Source: Nocardia terrae (lineage in GTDB: Bacteria > Actinomycetota > Actinomycetes > Mycobacteriales > Mycobacteriaceae). Taken from it: DNA of 64,000 nucleotides. A model generated the notes under the pieces. That model had not been told where the DNA came from. It worked only from the letters and a program-made list of their open reading frames with translations, and ran no database searches. The position numbers were made by a program, and so were the translations under genes. Below are positions 28,501 through 36,198 of this stretch, piece after piece (within the stretch, counting starts at the first letter, position 1; the number at the start of each line of letters is the position of its first letter). The stretch spans positions 434,001 to 498,000 of the forward strand of contig NZ_WRPP01000005.1 of the NCBI RefSeq assembly GCF_009760405.1. The letters are read 5' to 3'.

Positions 28501-28871
28501 ATTCCGAATCACTCTCCATCCCAGTCGATTTCGCCCGAGGATCAAAGGCCGGCACGGACGCAGACGAGCTGATCGGCGATATCCTGCTGTCCAACCGGAT
28601 TCGCACGATCTTGAATTCCGGGTCCTCCGAACGCATCACCGCCATAGTCGGAGATGCTGCGGCATTGGTCGCCAAGCTGACGACCCAGCAACGGCGACGC
28701 GCCCGGTTGAACGCCGAAATCCTGCTGGCACAGTGCCTGTCGATCGCCGGGGAGGACGATCAGGCAATGCGCCTCGCGACCGGAATCGAAAATCAATGCC
28801 GCGAGCTCGGCATCACCCGGCTCCTCCTCGACGCGGGCCCCGTGTTCGGTGACCTGATCGACCGTCGGTGA
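25539..28871 (+). CDS. pknK: PknK: serine/threonine kinase fused to a MalT-like ATPase
   Basis: 1110 residues, the length of Mycobacterium tuberculosis PknK. The N-terminal kinase shows GRGGFGAVY (29-37), Lys51, HRDVKPANIL (catalytic Asp145) and DFG (163-165). A proline-rich linker leads to a STAND/MalT-type ATPase with Walker A APAGFGKS (357-364) and Walker B-like AIVVDDWH. TPR-like helical repeats fill the C-terminus. There is no membrane helix. In M. tuberculosis it modulates transcription and growth. Here it lies between a transglycosylase and mceG (convergent, no gap), suggesting a link to envelope or lipid-uptake control. Confidence 0.92.
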   Translation: MNDATQRQQVLGIEAELEAEGFEGAELIGRGGFGAVYRCRERALDRDVAVKIVDTKTSDADLQRFLREQRALGRLSGHPNIVTVLHVDVTATGRPYLVMPYHPAGSLHDRITRDGPLDYPDVLRLGIKLSAAMETAHRNGILHRDVKPANILITDYGEPQLCDFGIAHGIDGFQTATGEITGSPAFTAPEVLAGRSSSVQSDIYGLGATLFSALTGHAAFERMEGEDLVAQFIRISRQTAVLPLDLPEGIAGLVETAMARNPGNRPRSAYEFGTAIRDLQQHLGLPQDDLSVMGTADPAASVSDNHGKAVPRRASTPPPTPNTRFRPPHPTRALVARARVMAPLKQQERKRLVVIHAPAGFGKSSLAAQWAEYISGTGVLVVWLTLDAEDNNAITFCTHLVEAVHRVEPALAHDLRNALEEAGGQAERFVLTTLINKIHDLDRRLAIVVDDWHQVTSESTRNALRFLLEKGCHHLQLIITTRTRSGLPLAGMRVRNELVEIDAAALRFTDDEAAALLSGYDGLRVTPTQVSELTHSTEGWVAALQLASLSLQHRTDSTSLLTNISGRHQAIGDFLAENVLDSLEPALVDFMMATSLTRRISGDLANTLTQETTGQARLDEVEERNLFLQRLDDNGEWFRYHHLFAEYLQRRLERDQPDRLPELHRRAAQWFIDHGHIADAVRHTLATGDQLRAAQLVEQAGFTLLEDGQPARLLGLVEALPDDVAETLPHLQTAVALANIALRHDLEAKEALKRVYVILDRSHADADSEHLRNQCGVIEAVTAMLSDHTVGVEDLIAAPLSAPESFDPWFVSTAGVVSAYLALMRFDFEGAKQWRDRVSSLSDTTSGQLTRTYLYCFSGIAAHEQLDIPAAEYYFRKAQRVAQVARGSSGIAARLAGALLGALLYERDELDEAESLLDASFELGATAGTVDFMIAGYAIGARVKAVRGNRDEALHRLEEGARTAKELALPRLAAAVECERIRLGLATDSESLSIPVDFARGSKAGTDADELIGDILLSNRIRTILNSGSSERITAIVGDAAALVAKLTTQQRRRARLNAEILLAQCLSIAGEDDQAMRLATGIENQCRELGITRLLLDAGPVFGDLIDRR

Positions 28872-29912
28872 TCAGTCGGTGTACGTGCCCGCCAGAACGG
28901 GTTCGAAACTGTCCATGATCGCGGACTGCGCGGCGTCCGGGAGTGTGTGCAGGATTTCGCGTACCCGCGCTTGCCGCCGTGCGACCGCTTGACGAGTCGG
29001 CATGCCTGGAGTGGCCTGCATCTGCGGGATGATCCCTTCGATCTCCTCGGCGCCGCCCTGGTGATGCCCGGCTTCGACCAGCGCCCGCTCGCGCGCCATC
29101 TGCGCCTCGTCCTTCTCCTCGCTCATGCCGATCGGGCCGACCATCCGGCCGTTCAAGAATTGCTTGACGACCGGCTGGTCGGAAGTCAGCAAGACCTCCC
29201 GTGGGCCGAACATCACCAGCTCGCGGCGAAACAGCATGCCGATGTTGTCGGGAACCGTCCGCGCGAGGTTGATGTTGTGGGTCACGATCAGGAACGTCGC
29301 GTCGATCTGGGAGTTGATGTCCAGGAACAGCTGACTGATGTAGGTCGTGCGGACCGGGTCCAGACCGGAGTCCGGCTCGTCGACGAGGATGATCTCCGGG
29401 TCGAGTACCAGGGCCCGAGCCAGGCCGGCGCGCTTGCGCATCCCGCCGGAGATCTCGCCGGGAAGCTTGTCCTCGGCCCCGGTGAGACCGACGAGATCGA
29501 GCTTCTCCATCACGATCCGCTTGATCTCCGACTCTCCCTTGCGGGTGTGCTCGCGCAGCGGGAAGGCGACGTTGTCGAACAGGTCCATCGAGCCGAACAG
29601 CGCGCCGTCCTGGAACAGCACCCCGAAGAGTTTGCGGATCTCGTAGAGCTCCTTGGTCGAGCAGGTGGTGATATCGGTTCCGTCGATGTAGATCTGCCCC
29701 TGTTCCGGACGCAACAGTCCGATCAGCGACTTCAGGAACACCGACTTGCCCGTACCCGACGGGCCGAGCAGGACGCTGACCTCCCCGGCGGGCAGTGTCA
29801 GCGATACATCCTGCCAAATGGTCTGCGAACCAAAGCGTTTGGTTACGCCAACGGTGCTCACTTCGACACCCACGGTGCCCTCCTGATGGATAGAGATCTG
29901 CTGCGAGTTCAT
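28872..29912 (-). CDS. mceG: MceG/Mkl ATPase of the Mce transporter
   Basis: ABC ATPase of 346 residues. Walker A GPSGTGKS, signature SGGMRKRAGLARAL, Walker B ILVDEPDSGLDP and the H-loop IVTHN are all present, so it should be catalytically competent. A C-terminal extension of about 80 residues after the ATPase core is typical of Mkl and is needed for stability of Mce systems in mycobacteria. Start ATG 29912 chosen over a TTG at 29930. It should power the YrbE permeases encoded 5 kb away. Its stop abuts the pknK stop. Confidence 0.93.
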   Translation of the reverse strand: MNSQQISIHQEGTVGVEVSTVGVTKRFGSQTIWQDVSLTLPAGEVSVLLGPSGTGKSVFLKSLIGLLRPEQGQIYIDGTDITTCSTKELYEIRKLFGVLFQDGALFGSMDLFDNVAFPLREHTRKGESEIKRIVMEKLDLVGLTGAEDKLPGEISGGMRKRAGLARALVLDPEIILVDEPDSGLDPVRTTYISQLFLDINSQIDATFLIVTHNINLARTVPDNIGMLFRRELVMFGPREVLLTSDQPVVKQFLNGRMVGPIGMSEEKDEAQMARERALVEAGHHQGGAEEIEGIIPQMQATPGMPTRQAVARRQARVREILHTLPDAAQSAIMDSFEPVLAGTYTD

Positions 29913-30122
29913 CGCCCATCCGCCGATCAACTACCCCAGAAAGCAGATCACCCCGCCAGACGCGATCCGTACGCTTTCTCCACCCACACCCGCACGCCGA
30001 GCCGGTCCAGCCGACCCACGCACGGGATATGTGATGTGCGATACAAAGGACTGTAGGTGTCACTGAACACTTTGTCCATACTCCGCGTATGATCGACGGA
30101 AAGTTCCAGGGAGAGGCATAAA

Positions 30123-31439
30123 TTGAACGCCAAATCGATTGCGCGCCAACGCCCCCGCAAACATGACGGGCGTGGCAGCACCGAGCTTGCGGTGTTCTCC
30201 GCGACGACGCACCTGCTGCGAGAAACCCCGCTCCAGGACCTCACCGTGGCCCAAATTCTGGCCCGTGCCCGGGTGTCACGAGCGAACTTTTATCACTACT
30301 TCGCGTCGAAGTACGACGTCATCACCGCCATGGTCGAGCGACTGGTCGAGGACACTCACAGCACCGAGGGTCCCTGGCACGCCGAGCTCGGCGAGTCACA
30401 CCGGCAGGCGATGGAGGACAACCTCCGGCACACGATCGACCTATGGTCGTCCCAGAGCGAGTTGATCTGCGCCGTCGTCGAACATATGCACGTCGTCCCA
30501 CAACTCGCCAGCGCATGGAACCTCATGCTCGACCGCTTCATCTCCGAGATGACCACACAGCTCGACCAAGCCCGCGCCGGAGGCGACGCACCCGATGGCG
30601 CACCCGCAGCGATGATCGCCGCCATCCTTGTCAGCGGCTACGAACGATGCTTCTACGTGGGCGCCCGGGCATACGACAGCCACCTCCCCAACCCAGAGGC
30701 GGCGGTCGACTCAATTGTCGAGTTGACTCTCGCAGCGCTTTACGGCAATCGCCGAACACTTCAGCATCAGCGGAAGAAGCGTCGCACGAGCGGCAAGCTG
30801 CCTGACACCGTGCTGTCGGCCGCCGCTGCTGTCGGTTCCTCGCCCGACGCGAGTGAAGCGCCGGAATTCGAAACGGCAGCAACAATTATCGAGGCGACGA
30901 ACTCGCTCCTTCAGGAGATGCCGTTCGAGCAGGTGAGTGTAGCCAAGATCCTCGAGCGCGCGAAGCTCTCACGAGCGACGTTCTACTTCTATTTCGCGAA
31001 CAAAGACGACGTCTTCCTCGCCCTCTTCGACCGCGTCGCCGGCCAAATCGTCAGCCGATTCAGCACGCTCGCCCAGGTCGACCGCTCCAACCCCGACCGA
31101 GTCCGCTCGGCGATCATCCATTGGCTCGACCTGGACCCCAACAGCCTCGGGGTCCTCCGTGCGGCCATCCACGAATGGACTCGACGCCCAGACCTCCGAG
31201 AACGCTACCTCGCCATCATGACGAGTCTGATCGCATCGCTTGCAACAGCTATCGAGTCCGACCGAGCCGCCGGACTAGCACTCGACGGCCCGCCCGCTCC
31301 CCAGTTCGCCGCGGTACTCCTCTGGACCGTCGAGCGGAGTATCGCGGGATCCCTTGCCGGCGAGAGAAATCTGGAGCAGACGCCAGCCGTGGCCACCTAC
31401 CTCGGCGAGCTCCTGACTTCCACAATCTACGGCAAGTAG
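30123..31439 (+). CDS. Tandem double-domain TetR regulator
   Basis: 438 residues, twice the normal TetR length. The first helix-turn-helix is at about 41-60 (TVAQILARARVSRANFYHYF), followed by a complete ligand-binding-like region to about 210. A basic linker (QHQRKKRRTSGK) leads to a second helix-turn-helix at about 272-291 (SVAKILERAKLSRATFYFYF) with its own C-terminal domain. The start is TTG with AGGGAGAGG upstream. A single chain could bind DNA as a pseudo-dimer. It is divergent from mceG; an ACAAAG/CTTTGT inverted repeat at 30043-30075 lies between them. Confidence 0.87.
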   Translation: MNAKSIARQRPRKHDGRGSTELAVFSATTHLLRETPLQDLTVAQILARARVSRANFYHYFASKYDVITAMVERLVEDTHSTEGPWHAELGESHRQAMEDNLRHTIDLWSSQSELICAVVEHMHVVPQLASAWNLMLDRFISEMTTQLDQARAGGDAPDGAPAAMIAAILVSGYERCFYVGARAYDSHLPNPEAAVDSIVELTLAALYGNRRTLQHQRKKRRTSGKLPDTVLSAAAAVGSSPDASEAPEFETAATIIEATNSLLQEMPFEQVSVAKILERAKLSRATFYFYFANKDDVFLALFDRVAGQIVSRFSTLAQVDRSNPDRVRSAIIHWLDLDPNSLGVLRAAIHEWTRRPDLRERYLAIMTSLIASLATAIESDRAAGLALDGPPAPQFAAVLLWTVERSIAGSLAGERNLEQTPAVATYLGELLTSTIYGK

Positions 31440-31671
31440 GGGTTCAAGACCTGGGCTGGACGTTCACCCGTCTGCGCACTGCTTCACTCCTTCCAGATCA
31501 CCGGCTGCAATCAACGGGACCCAGCGCGTCGAAGTCGATGTCGGGAACCAGGTGCTCGAGACACTCACGCAACTCATCGAACATACGTTGACGGCGGTCG
31601 CATGAAGACGCTCGCCGACAACATCCGGCTCGAGATCGTCGCCGGCCAGCGAGCACAACGACGCACCGTAC
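31440..31671. other. Short gap with possible gene debris
   Basis: 232 bases after the double TetR gene. Two overlapping plus-strand reading frames look codon-like: one ends VEVDVGNQVLETLTQL and then LTAVA stop at about 31604; the next starts at its stop with ATGA (MKTLADNIRLEIVAG) and runs 36 codons into the end of the convergent tetR. I recognise neither, and they may be the tail of a decayed gene. Confidence 0.3.
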
Positions 31672-32250
31672 TCACATGGGCGGAAGAGGCGCGGCCTGAG
31701 CGGGGTTGAGCGCGTCCAATAAGAAGCTGAGGTACCTGCGTCGCGCGGAAGGGTTGAGCTCGACGGCACTCAACGCGGTGATCACCATCGCGAAAACATA
31801 AGGCACATCGCGTGGTTCGAGGTCGGGCCGCAGGTTTCCCGCCGCCTGAGCACGCTGTACCGCAGGGCCGAAGACCTCATCGCTTTGGGTCAGGAACTCT
31901 GCGGTGACCTCGGTCAGGTTTCCGATCGAAGTGGCGAGCGTCCGTTCACTCTGAACGATGTCGGCCACACGTTCGGCGACATCGAGGAGGATGGATCGGG
32001 GCAAAGCGTCTTTGTCGAGCTCGGCCAGCATGGGCAGGACCTCGGTAGTGAGGATCCGTTCGTAGACGGCGCGCGCCAGGGCTTCTCGATTGGGAAAGTG
32101 CCGGTACAGGGTGGCCACGCCAACCCCCGCTTCGCGCGCGATGTGCGCGAGGGTCGCCGAACCGCCCTCGGTGGCGAACAGTCGCCGAGCCGCCTCGACG
32201 ATGCGGGAGATGCTCGTGAAAGCATCCGCCCGAAGCGGTTTCGTCGCCAC
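31672..32250 (-). CDS. TetR-family regulator divergent from MmpL transporter
   Basis: 192 residues, GTG start with AAGGAG upstream. The helix-turn-helix is HIAREAGVGVATLYRHFPNREAL, about residues 35-57 (shown in two parts: AREAGVGVATLYRHF, then PNREAL). It is divergent from the transporter gene at 32413, and two copies of a TGATAG inverted repeat sit in the gap, so local repression of the transporter is likely. Confidence 0.9.
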   Translation of the reverse strand: MATKPLRADAFTSISRIVEAARRLFATEGGSATLAHIAREAGVGVATLYRHFPNREALARAVYERILTTEVLPMLAELDKDALPRSILLDVAERVADIVQSERTLATSIGNLTEVTAEFLTQSDEVFGPAVQRAQAAGNLRPDLEPRDVPYVFAMVITALSAVELNPSARRRYLSFLLDALNPAQAAPLPPM

Positions 32251-32318
32251 GCGGGCTGTGCTCCTTCTGTCGATTCACCAGTGCCAGGGCTGTGACCGAG
32301 CGTACCTTGCCGCATATA

Positions 32319-32353
32319 TGATAGTTGACTACCGTTTTGATAGCTGACTATCA
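32319..32353. promoter_or_regulatory. Paired TetR operators, TGATAG-N4-CTATCA
   Basis: TGATAG-CTGA-CTATCA (32338-32353) is a perfect 6-4-6 palindrome; a degenerate copy, TGATAGTTGACTACCG, is at 32319-32334, 19 bases away. Both lie between the divergent tetR (32250) and MmpL gene (32413). Confidence 0.72.
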
Positions 32354-32412
32354 GTTACTTCCGAGGCGGGGTCACTTTGCCGCCGGGGAGTTGCGCCGAG
32401 AGGAATCACGCA

Positions 32413-34749
32413 ATGTCGACCCTGCTATACCGAATCGGGATAGTCGCCTACCGGCGACCTTGGTATTTCATCGCTCCCTGGGCTGTAGTCTTGGCGACCA
32501 TCGTCGGCCTGCTGGCCGTCTACCCTCCACATCTCAGCAGTGAAGTTCGCATCGACGGCACGCCTGCCCAGAACCTCATCGACGACCTGGCCGAGAAGAT
32601 GCCTCAGATGGCGGGCGGCCAGGGAATCATCGCCTTCGAGACCGAGAACGGTTCCCGCATCGACTCCGGCGAGAACCTGAACGCGCTGCTCGCGGCCATC
32701 GACAGGGTTTACACCAGCGATCACGTGATCGACGCCCGCGCGGTACTGCGGCAGGAAGCCGCGAAAGGAATGGACAGCCCAACCGTCCGCGCTGCGGCGG
32801 CAACCACACCGCCGGATTACAGCTCTGGTGCGACGCCACTCGAGCTCAACGGACAAGCCGTGCCGGGTGTGCTCATCTCACCGGACAAGACGAGCGCCGT
32901 TCTCCAATTCCAGTTCGACAAGCAAACGTTCGAGTTGCCGCCCGATACGATCGACAACACGGTGGCCGCGGCGAAGTTCGCCACCGCCGGGCACGACATC
33001 GCGGTTCTGCCGTCGGCCACAATGGTTCGGATGCCCGACATCGTGGGCGTCGGCGAAGTTGTAGGTGTCGGAATCGCCGCACTCGTGTTGCTGGTAACCC
33101 TGGGCTCTGTGGTCGCGGCCGGATTGCCGCTGGTTACTGCGCTCACCGGCGTCGGTGTGGGTGTCGGCGGTGCCCTGGTGGTTTCACATCTGGTGTCGCT
33201 GCATTCCCTCAGTGCCGTCCTCGGGCTCATGATCGGTTTGGCTGTAGGGATCGATTACGCGTTGTTCATCGTCAACAGGCAACGCCGCTACATTCTCGAC
33301 AACAACATGAGCGCGGCGCAGGCAACCGGCCGCGCGCTCGGAACCTCCGGTACTGCAGTGGTTTTCGCCGGCAGCACCGTCGCCATCGCGCTCACCGCCC
33401 TCGCCGTCGTGCGGATCCACCTGATCACAACCATGGGAATCGCCGCCATGGTCACGGTGGTTATCGCCGTGCTGGCCGCGCTGACGCTGTTGCCCGCCTC
33501 ACTCGGTCTCGCAGGCGAGCGGATCTGCTCACCCAAGGCCCGCCAGAAGGCCGCGTTCGCCCGAGCCGTTGCGCCCTCGCGTCCGACACGAAGGGTCGCG
33601 ACGGCCTGGGCACGCATGGTGACCAGGCACCGGTTCCTCGCTGCGACCGCAGCGTTGATCGTGACCGGGCTGCTCGCTTTCCCGGCCGCGCAAATGAATC
33701 TCGGGCTCCCCTCCGGGGCGAGTTACAGCCAGGGAACCACACAGCGCGAGAGTTACGAGGTCATCAAGGACCGCTTCGGCGCCGGCTACAACGGGGCCCT
33801 CATCGTTGTGGCCGACGCGGGCAACCGACCGGACCCCATCGCCCCAACCGATATCGCGGGCCTTGACCACGATCTGCAGCAGCTGCCCGGTGTCACGGCG
33901 GTGACGCTCGGCGCAGTGAGTAGCGATGGCCGGACGGTCGTCTTCTCCGTCGTGCCGAGCACCGGGCCCACCGACACAGCCACCGAACAGCTGGTTCATC
34001 GAATCCGTAGCCAAGCAACAACTTTCGCGGGCGAACGACATGTCGAGCTCGGCGTGACCGGCTTCACCGCCCTCGGCATCGACGTCTCTGCGCGCCTCGC
34101 CCGCGCACTGCCCGTATATCTGTCGATAGTGGCCGTGCTGTCGATCATCTTGCTGTCGTTGGTGTTTCGCTCCATCGTCGTACCGATCAAGGCGACCGTC
34201 GGCTTCATCCTGAGCATTCTCGCCGCATTCGGCGCTACCACCGCAGTCTTCCAACAGGGCTTGGGTCAACAGCTACTCGGGTTCCATGCCACCTCACCAG
34301 TTCTGGCAGTGCTGCCGATCGTCGCCACCGGTCTGCTTTACGGGCTCGCCATGGACTACGAGGTCTTCCTCGTCTCGGCCATGAAGGAGGCCCACGCGCA
34401 TGGTCAGCGTGGCGACGATGCGATCATCCACGGTTTCGAACAAGCCGCGCGCGTCGTGGTCGCGGCCGCGGCCATCATGACGGCTGTCTTCGCGGGATTC
34501 GTTTTCAACGACGATCCGATGATTCGGCAGTTCGGCTTCGCGCTTGCAGTCGGCATCGTCGTAGACGCGTTCGTGGTGCGCATGCTACTGGTTCCCGCCG
34601 TGATGTCGATCTTCGGCGATTCCGTCTGGTGGATGCCACGCGTTCTCCAGCGGCTGTTGCCGAATATCGACATAGAAGGACGGAGATTCGACCTCGAATC
34701 GACTGAAGCCCCGTACGCGCAGCACGATCTGGTTGCGGCGAAGTCGTAG
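32413..34749 (+). CDS. MMPL/RND-family lipid transporter
   Basis: 778-residue inner-membrane transporter: helix 1 at about 20-40, an extracytoplasmic loop, five helices around 200-360, a second loop and a second five-helix bundle at about 565-745. LMIGLAVGIDYALFIVNRQR and GLAMDYEVFLVSAMKE are the paired helix-4/helix-10 motifs with the proton-relay Asp-Tyr pairs. MMPL proteins export envelope lipids or drugs using the proton gradient. Start ATG 32413 with GAGAGG upstream. Probably repressed by the divergent TetR. Confidence 0.92.
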   Translation: MSTLLYRIGIVAYRRPWYFIAPWAVVLATIVGLLAVYPPHLSSEVRIDGTPAQNLIDDLAEKMPQMAGGQGIIAFETENGSRIDSGENLNALLAAIDRVYTSDHVIDARAVLRQEAAKGMDSPTVRAAAATTPPDYSSGATPLELNGQAVPGVLISPDKTSAVLQFQFDKQTFELPPDTIDNTVAAAKFATAGHDIAVLPSATMVRMPDIVGVGEVVGVGIAALVLLVTLGSVVAAGLPLVTALTGVGVGVGGALVVSHLVSLHSLSAVLGLMIGLAVGIDYALFIVNRQRRYILDNNMSAAQATGRALGTSGTAVVFAGSTVAIALTALAVVRIHLITTMGIAAMVTVVIAVLAALTLLPASLGLAGERICSPKARQKAAFARAVAPSRPTRRVATAWARMVTRHRFLAATAALIVTGLLAFPAAQMNLGLPSGASYSQGTTQRESYEVIKDRFGAGYNGALIVVADAGNRPDPIAPTDIAGLDHDLQQLPGVTAVTLGAVSSDGRTVVFSVVPSTGPTDTATEQLVHRIRSQATTFAGERHVELGVTGFTALGIDVSARLARALPVYLSIVAVLSIILLSLVFRSIVVPIKATVGFILSILAAFGATTAVFQQGLGQQLLGFHATSPVLAVLPIVATGLLYGLAMDYEVFLVSAMKEAHAHGQRGDDAIIHGFEQAARVVVAAAAIMTAVFAGFVFNDDPMIRQFGFALAVGIVVDAFVVRMLLVPAVMSIFGDSVWWMPRVLQRLLPNIDIEGRRFDLESTEAPYAQHDLVAAKS

Positions 34750-34762
34750 GCAATGGCTCCCC

Positions 34763-34799
34763 GTCCGTCTCTCGCGAACGACGTCCACGAGAGACGGAC
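34763..34799. terminator. Bidirectional terminator hairpin
   Basis: Perfect 12-bp stem GTCCGTCTCTCG (34763-34774) and CGAGAGACGGAC (34788-34799), 13-base loop, between the convergent ends of the MMPL gene and the membrane protein at 34806. No strong T-run. Confidence 0.7.
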
Positions 34800-34805
34800 A
34801 GGTCC

Positions 34806-35588
34806 CTACGCCGGCACCGGCCGCACGCTGGAAGCCTCGCTCTCGGATTTGCGTCGCATGCGGAGATACTTGTCCAGTTTTCGCGATGAGCTGAAAGCTG
34901 CTGAGGTACGCCAGATTTGCACAAGATGAACTGAGCTCCACACGATCGACACAAGGCAGATGAGCACATACCAGAGGGAGTGGAAGAAGCCACCGCCGAA
35001 AAGGAAGATCGATGCGATCGAGTACATCACCGCCATCACGGTGAAGGCGACCCATTCGAGTACGGACTGTCCCTTGCCGTCGGGATGGCGCATCAGCAAG
35101 GCGCTGCCCGACGGACCGCCCCACATCAGCGTCCCCATGAACGAGATCAGGTACAGGTCATCGGCGAATGCCCCCTTGAGCAGCGACCAGCTGATCACTC
35201 CACAAGCCAGTGCCCCACCGACCCGCAGGGCATGCACCGGCATCGACCGCCCGGGCGACAGCTCATCACGCCCATACAGGACGGTCTGGACCGCGAAAGT
35301 GGACTCCGCCAAGAACGTCACCACGATCGCGAACCAGAACAGCTCCATGAACCAGTGGTGATAGCCATGGAACCACTTGTCGAATCGCAGCAAGTAGGAG
35401 CCATCGTGTGGCCACCACAACGCGGTCATCCACAACGCCATCGGATACACGCGGTCTCGCCGGCCCATTCGGGCTGCCTCGATGAAGAAGACGAACATCG
35501 CGATGATCGACACCCCGCCGATCAGTACAACTGCCGGTGCGTGGTCGGATATCGCCCGCAATGTCGGCTCGGGCTGATACGTATTCAC
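34806..35588 (-). CDS. Polytopic membrane protein, unknown function
   Basis: 260 residues with about seven hydrophobic segments, rich in Trp and His (ALWWPHDGSYLLRF, GYHHWFMELFW), and a basic C-terminal tail (SRKLDKYLRMRRKS). GTG start with GGGAGGGA upstream. I do not recognise a characterised family. Last gene of the operon 38909-34806, 25 bases after a tetR, so probably co-expressed with the flavin monooxygenase. Confidence 0.75.
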   Translation of the reverse strand: MNTYQPEPTLRAISDHAPAVVLIGGVSIIAMFVFFIEAARMGRRDRVYPMALWMTALWWPHDGSYLLRFDKWFHGYHHWFMELFWFAIVVTFLAESTFAVQTVLYGRDELSPGRSMPVHALRVGGALACGVISWSLLKGAFADDLYLISFMGTLMWGGPSGSALLMRHPDGKGQSVLEWVAFTVMAVMYSIASIFLFGGGFFHSLWYVLICLVSIVWSSVHLVQIWRTSAAFSSSRKLDKYLRMRRKSESEASSVRPVPA

Positions 35589-35613
35589 AACTGGTCCCTC
35601 CCTTTTCGTACGA

Positions 35614-36198
35614 TCAGTCGTCGATCCATGCCTCTAGCTGCGCAAGACCGAGGTCGATGTTCCTCAGACAGGTTTCCAAGTCCGTTTCGCCACAATCGAT
35701 GGCATCTGCGAGGGCCGAGAGCATTACCCCACCCGCTGCGCTCGCTATGGTGCGGACATGGACGTCGCGAGCCGGGCGGCCACTACGGGCAGCTATCGCT
35801 GCGCCGACCAGATTCACGTATCCTTCGACCACCTCGATCAACCCGTTCCGCAGACCCGGCGTTTTGATGATCAACGCGAATCGCGAGCGTTGGAGTTCGG
35901 GAGGGTTTCGGTACAGATTTCTCATACCGGCACGAATTGCCGCGAGGTCTCCCAGCTCACGGGGCGCGTTCCGAATCGCGTCCTTCAGCACCGGATCCAC
36001 CATGCCTCCGACGACAAGCTGCTCCTTCGTAGCGAAGTATCGGTTAACGGTTCGATTCGATACTTCTGCAGCGTCCGCTATCTGATCGAGTGTCGTTTCA
36101 ATGAACCCCTGCGCCACGAAAAGGTGCAGTGCGCACCCTTCGATCAGCGCGCGTGTCCTCTGCTTCTTCTTCTCCCGCAGACCTGGTTTGCCGTCCAT
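35614..36198 (-). CDS. TetR-family regulator inside the monooxygenase operon
   Basis: 194 residues. The helix-turn-helix is QIADAAEVSNRTVNRYFATK. The ATG at 36198 overlaps the monooxygenase stop (TGATG); a GTG one codon earlier is possible. The placement directly behind a BVMO-type gene recalls ethR beside ethA, but here the genes are co-directional, not divergent, so it would be under its target promoter rather than opposite it. Confidence 0.87.
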   Translation of the reverse strand: MDGKPGLREKKKQRTRALIEGCALHLFVAQGFIETTLDQIADAAEVSNRTVNRYFATKEQLVVGGMVDPVLKDAIRNAPRELGDLAAIRAGMRNLYRNPPELQRSRFALIIKTPGLRNGLIEVVEGYVNLVGAAIAARSGRPARDVHVRTIASAAGGVMLSALADAIDCGETDLETCLRNIDLGLAQLEAWIDD

